Shown here in pieces: positions 53,372-56,793 of a DNA stretch of 56,793 bases. The position numbers were made by a program, and so were the translations under genes. Each line of letters begins with the position of its first letter. The first letter of the stretch is position 1. The DNA comes from Vicingaceae bacterium (GTDB lineage Bacteria; Bacteroidota; Bacteroidia; Flavobacteriales_E; Vicingaceae). The notes under the pieces are model-generated. The model did not search any database and was not told the DNA's origin. It worked only from the letters and a program-made list of their open reading frames with translations. Location: positions 1 to 56,793 of the forward strand of contig JAOKCF010000012.1 in assembly GCA_028245195.1 (NCBI GenBank). The letters run 5' to 3'.

Positions 53372-53676
53372 TAAGCAAATTCTAATAACGTTCTAAATGC
53401 GGCAAATTTACCGGTATACCTTGCTTCGTGCTCTTTCTGTAAGGCTGGTGCTTTTTGCGCTTGGTATTGATGCAAGTCTGCCATGCTAGCGCACGTGTAT
53501 TGTATGTTGTAGCTAATTCCCTCTTCGTCCTCTTGTCTAGAAATTACCTTTAACATTCTGTATTCAGTAAAATAGCCTGTATCCATAACATCTGGAATGT
53601 GTTTGTTTTTCATCCACGTCAACCAATCTTCATGGATTGAACTGTCTATATTTACCGTAACGCTATAAACTATCAT
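53371..53676 (-). CDS. DUF4286 family protein
   Basis: The 101-residue protein starts MIVYSVTVNIDSSIHEDWLT and has WMKNKHIPDVMDTGYFTEYR, the DUF4286 pattern. It is a small ferredoxin-like or dimeric alpha/beta-barrel-type fold by appearance. The family is restricted mainly to Bacteroidota and its function is unknown. It sits between a TPR gene (4-base gap) and rsmA (1-base overlap). Confidence 0.85.
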   Translation of the reverse strand: MIVYSVTVNIDSSIHEDWLTWMKNKHIPDVMDTGYFTEYRMLKVISRQEDEEGISYNIQYTCASMADLHQYQAQKAPALQKEHEARYTGKFAAFRTLLEFA

Positions 53677-53680
53677 AATC

Positions 53681-55525
53681 TTAATTAATTTTTTCTTCTA
53701 ATTTATCACCTCTTAACGCTCTGAATCTCTTTCTGGCTTCAACTACAAATAAACTTGAAGGGTAGGTAGTGAGCAATGATTTGTAAAGCTCCATTGCCTT
53801 TTCTTTGTTGTTAAATTCCTCTTCTTCCAATTTTGCTAAAGCAAATAGGGCATCATCTCCCAATAAGTCTTCAGCGTAACCGGCTATTAGTTCCTTTAAA
53901 AAACCAGCAGCTTTCTGGTAATCTCTTTTTTGCATTGACATTTCATACTTAGCAAATAAAATGTCGTCTTGTAATGTTGTAAATGGGAAGAATTTTGGGA
54001 TTGAGTCTAATACTACTTTTGCTTTTTCAAAATCTTTTTTGAAAATAAGTAAGTCTGCAACGGCAAACATTTGTAGCGGTTCAATTATGCTATCTCTGCC
54101 AACATTGTCTGTTATTAAAAGAGACAAATCCATAGCATCATTAGAAATTAGTTTAGAAGTGGAACCTTTCAAAACGTCTAATTGGGCTTGAGCCCAATAA
54201 AAGTCGCCAGTATAAAAAGCAACCTTGGCATTTTTATATTTTGCTACTTCGCCCAATCTATCGTATTTAAACTCCTTTTCTACCTGCGAGTAAAACAAGG
54301 ATGCTTCCCAAATTTCATCGTTGAGGAGGTAAAGGTCTGCTAGTTCTATTTTCGCTTCGGCCTTAACGAAATTGGTAATGCCTTGCAAGTTAATTAACTC
54401 CGCGATTATCTTTATTCCATTCCGAATGCTATCTAGATAATACCCATTAAGTTCAGCTAAACCCCTCATTAATTTGATAGTAAGTGCGCTTTTTCCAAGT
54501 TCTTCAATGGTAGATTGGTATGCGCTTTCTAAGTTCTTTAGGTCTGCTTTAGAGTAATCCTTCTTGCCGACTACCTTTTCTTTAAGAACCTCTACAAGTT
54601 TCATTTTAGATTCAAAATAATAGGGGGAATCCTTTAATTCAATGACGTAATTGAAGGATTTTTCAGCTGTTGAAAGCTCGTTGTTTAACAAAGCTAGATT
54701 GCCCATTTCGTATACTCTTCTGCCTTGCTCACCATTTTTTCGGTCAAGTGCTTTAGCTTGAATAAATGCACCCGTGAAGTTTTTATCTTGAATATATAGC
54801 CATATCAGCATTTCAAGGTAAACTTCTTCGTTTGGGTCTTTTTGAATTCTTCGAAGGAGCATCTCCTTTAGCTTGGCTTTCTGGATCCCGTCGGGATCAG
54901 GGTTTAAAAATCGAGAAAATATATTTTGAATGGTTTGCACATAGCTTCTATTACCTCCTAAAATAGAGAGGTACTCTTCCATCATCTCATCTGTTTTTCC
55001 CAACCAACCATAGGTGTTTGCAAGTTCAAATTGATAAAGTCTATCATTTCTAAAAGAACGCCTAGCTTTCAGATAAATCTCTTCTGAATAGGTGTAATAC
55101 TTGTATTTATTAAATTGATTTGCAGTTGGCCTCGTCATTCGATCGTCTTTCAGAGCTAGTTGGACTGCTTTGTCAAAACTTTTTCCCGCTTCTTTTTCAA
55201 GTTCCTGAACGGAGTAAATGTGGCCGTGATCAACCATAAATTCAGCTCTTTTGGGAAACTGTCTAATTCTTTTCCTCACCATTTTTTCAGCCGAATTAAA
55301 ATCTCTTTCGGCGATGTAGAGTTCGAGTAAATCATAGTAGTAAATATCAGACCCTGATTTCTTTACAATCTCTTCGTAGTACGTAATTGCTTTTCCATTC
55401 TCACCATTATTTTTGGCTTGCTTTGCCAAAGCTAGAACTGTTCTAAGGTCATTTGATTGGCCCCAACTTGCAGTATTAGCAAATAGTAAGAGTGAAAAAA
55501 GAATTAGCACAAACGCTTTATTCAT
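53681..55525 (-). CDS. Exported tetratricopeptide-repeat protein
   Basis: The 614-residue protein has a signal peptide (MNKAFVLILFSLLLFANTAS). It consists almost wholly of TPR-like helical pairs, for example ALAKQAKNNGENGKAITYYE near the start and YQKAAGFLKELIAGYAEDLL near the end. It likely sits in the periplasm as a scaffold for an assembly. No enzymatic domain is visible. Its start overlaps the lipoprotein gene by 8 bases, suggesting a joint function. Confidence 0.85.
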   Translation of the reverse strand: MNKAFVLILFSLLLFANTASWGQSNDLRTVLALAKQAKNNGENGKAITYYEEIVKKSGSDIYYYDLLELYIAERDFNSAEKMVRKRIRQFPKRAEFMVDHGHIYSVQELEKEAGKSFDKAVQLALKDDRMTRPTANQFNKYKYYTYSEEIYLKARRSFRNDRLYQFELANTYGWLGKTDEMMEEYLSILGGNRSYVQTIQNIFSRFLNPDPDGIQKAKLKEMLLRRIQKDPNEEVYLEMLIWLYIQDKNFTGAFIQAKALDRKNGEQGRRVYEMGNLALLNNELSTAEKSFNYVIELKDSPYYFESKMKLVEVLKEKVVGKKDYSKADLKNLESAYQSTIEELGKSALTIKLMRGLAELNGYYLDSIRNGIKIIAELINLQGITNFVKAEAKIELADLYLLNDEIWEASLFYSQVEKEFKYDRLGEVAKYKNAKVAFYTGDFYWAQAQLDVLKGSTSKLISNDAMDLSLLITDNVGRDSIIEPLQMFAVADLLIFKKDFEKAKVVLDSIPKFFPFTTLQDDILFAKYEMSMQKRDYQKAAGFLKELIAGYAEDLLGDDALFALAKLEEEEFNNKEKAMELYKSLLTTYPSSLFVVEARKRFRALRGDKLEEKIN

Positions 55526-56066
55526 TTAGGGATTCTTTGTAAGCAGTAATTAACGAGTCAATCTCTGGCAAGAAATCATTGTACTTTTTTGAACCTTTTG
55601 TAATAGCAGCAGACAATTGATTGGTAGCCATTGTCAATTGATCGTAGTTGGTTTTCTCCAAGGAGAAATATCGATCAAACTGTTTTTTATCCACCAAACC
55701 TTCTGATACGTCGTGATTCAGGTCTATTAGCTGCTTTTTCAAAATGTTAGCTTCGTTTTTTATGGTGCCATATTCTCCTCTAATAAAGCCCATCTCTTTT
55801 CTCAGTTGAACAAAGGCATCTAACTTAAAAATCATTTCAGGTTTTAAGGTATCCACTATTTGATTCTGAATGAAGTTTTTTCTGTCAAAGAAGTTATCTG
55901 CTAATTGGTTTAATTCGGCGCTATCTAATGCGTTTACTAACTCTGTTACAGAATCTACTTGGTTTGTTAAGTTCTGCAAACTCTCTTGTTGGCCAGGGTT
56001 TATTTTTGGACCGCAACTGACAAGTAGTGAGAAAATAAAAGATAGAGTAAGTAGGTGCTTTTTCAT
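55518..56066 (-). CDS. Small coiled-coil lipoprotein of unknown function
   Basis: The 182-residue protein counts from the ATG at 56066; a TTG three codons earlier would overlap serS. The signal ends in the lipobox LVSC (Cys18). The rest is helical with heptad-like stretches (LQNLTNQVDSVTELVNALDS, LRKEMGFIRGEYGTIKNEAN). No family is recognised. It overlaps the TPR gene by 8 bases and follows serS by one base, so it is part of the serS run. Confidence 0.78.
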   Translation of the reverse strand: MKKHLLTLSFIFSLLVSCGPKINPGQQESLQNLTNQVDSVTELVNALDSAELNQLADNFFDRKNFIQNQIVDTLKPEMIFKLDAFVQLRKEMGFIRGEYGTIKNEANILKKQLIDLNHDVSEGLVDKKQFDRYFSLEKTNYDQLTMATNQLSAAITKGSKKYNDFLPEIDSLITAYKESLNE

Positions 56067-56067
56067 A

Positions 56068-56793
56068 TTAATCAATTTTTTGAAATTTAGTGTAAGGGAC
56101 TAATACTTCAGGAATAATAATACCATCTTCAACTTGATTGTTTTCCAATAATGCAGCCATTATTCTTGGCAGTGCAAGTGCGCTTCCATTTAAGGTGTGG
56201 GCTAGTTCTGTTTTGCCTTCGGTATTTTTAAAGCGAAGTTTTAAACGATTGGCTTGAAAAGCTTCAAAATTAGATACTGAACTTACCTCTAGCCATCGAT
56301 TTTGTGCGGCAGAATAAACTTCAAAATCATATGTAAGGGCCGATGTAAATCCTAAGTCCCCTCCGCAAAGCAAAGCGACTCTATACTGGAGCCCAAGTTT
56401 ATCTAAAATACCAGAAACATGTTTTACCATGCCATTTAACGCGTCATATGATTTGGACGGATGTTGAATTTGTACAATTTCAACTTTATCAAATTGGTGT
56501 AGTCTATTTAAACCTCTCACATCTTTCCCGTAAGATCCTGCTTCTCTCCTGAAACAGGGTGTATATCCACTATTTTTAATAGGAAAATCACTTTCTTTTA
56601 AAATTACGTCACGGTAAATATTAGTAATCGGAACTTCTGCAGTAGGAATTAAATACAAATCATCAACACCTACATGGTACATCTGTCCTTCTTTGTCTGG
56701 TAGTTGACCAGTTCCATAGCCTGAAGCTTCATTTACTAAATGAGGAGGTATTACTTCGTTATAGCCAGCATTTTCGGCTTCATCTAAAAAGAA
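56068..56793 (-). CDS. serS: Seryl-tRNA synthetase, C-terminal part (5' end outside window)
   Basis: The frame is open from the right edge to a TAA at 56068, giving 241 residues of an enzyme normally about 420 long. Class II motif 2 is visible as CFRREAGSYGKDVRGLNRLH and motif 3 as LNGSALALPRIMAALLENNQ. LIPTAEVPITN and SNFEAFQANRLKLRF are specific to SerRS. The N-terminal coiled-coil arm lies outside the window. Downstream genes (lipoprotein, TPR, DUF4286, rsmA, mgtE) follow closely in the same direction. Confidence 0.96.
   Translation of the reverse strand, partial: FFLDEAENAGYNEVIPPHLVNEASGYGTGQLPDKEGQMYHVGVDDLYLIPTAEVPITNIYRDVILKESDFPIKNSGYTPCFRREAGSYGKDVRGLNRLHQFDKVEIVQIQHPSKSYDALNGMVKHVSGILDKLGLQYRVALLCGGDLGFTSALTYDFEVYSAAQNRWLEVSSVSNFEAFQANRLKLRFKNTEGKTELAHTLNGSALALPRIMAALLENNQVEDGIIIPEVLVPYTKFQKID

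Overview
The window is a low-GC stretch of a Bacteroidota chromosome, most likely a marine member of the Flavobacteriales. The signs are a type IX secretion and gliding cluster (gldJ, a porP/sprF-type gene, porU, porV), lipoproteins with Bacteroidota-style signals, T9SS sorting domains, promoters of the Bacteroidota form (TTTG about 19 bases before TAnnTTTG), Bacteroidota-restricted families (DUF4286, DUF4421, DUF4924), frequent TTG/GTG starts and several sodium/potassium transport genes. The species cannot be named from sequence alone.

Layout. 1-3983 is the 5' part of a giant secreted beta-helix/adhesin-like protein, read leftward from an exact consensus promoter. 4177-8166 holds a CPA1 Na+/H+ antiporter converging with no gap on a K+-channel protein that carries a Phe-rich 12-residue repeat. 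8.2-8.8 kb has two tRNA-Val genes, hairpin terminators and a probable tRNA-Val remnant. 8.9-15.9 kb, leftward, carries anmK, a Glu/Leu/Phe/Val dehydrogenase, nhaD, exbB-exbD-tonB and folC. An acyl-CoA dehydrogenase follows on the + strand. 17.1-26.3 kb is the T9SS hub: murF, gldJ and porP leftward, porU-porV rightward. 26.3-30.1 kb has ispF, cdd and the pyruvate dehydrogenase genes for E1 alpha and E2. 30-38.6 kb is a mixed accessory stretch: an azurin-like lipoprotein, mtgA, a LytS/LytTR two-component pair, a DUF1853 nuclease-fold protein, a bile-salt-hydrolase-like/DUF2141 fusion, a VanZ-like protein and a methyltransferase. A zinc-ribbon SDR follows at 38.7-40.3 kb.

40.3-48.5 kb is a decay patch. 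It has four broken genes (a T9SS sorting-domain remnant, mepB, a crtO-like acyltransferase and a DUF4421 gene) interleaved with intact genes (a flavoprotein, rlmA, dus, M1 and M42 peptidases). 48.5-50.2 kb carries a two-gene unit of unknown function; its second protein has what look like the catalytic landmarks of a protein-kinase-like fold and is the best candidate for something undescribed. 50.2-56.8 kb is a leftward housekeeping run: serS (cut by the window edge), a lipoprotein, a TPR protein, DUF4286, rsmA, mgtE and a 2-hydroxyacid dehydrogenase.

Working together: GldJ, PorP/SprF, PorU and PorV belong to the machinery that exports and anchors proteins like the one at 1-3983. ExbBD-TonB energises outer-membrane uptake. 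The antiporters, K+ channel and MgtE handle cations. AnmK, MurF and MtgA act on the cell wall. No CRISPR array, insertion sequence, rRNA or replication origin was recognised.
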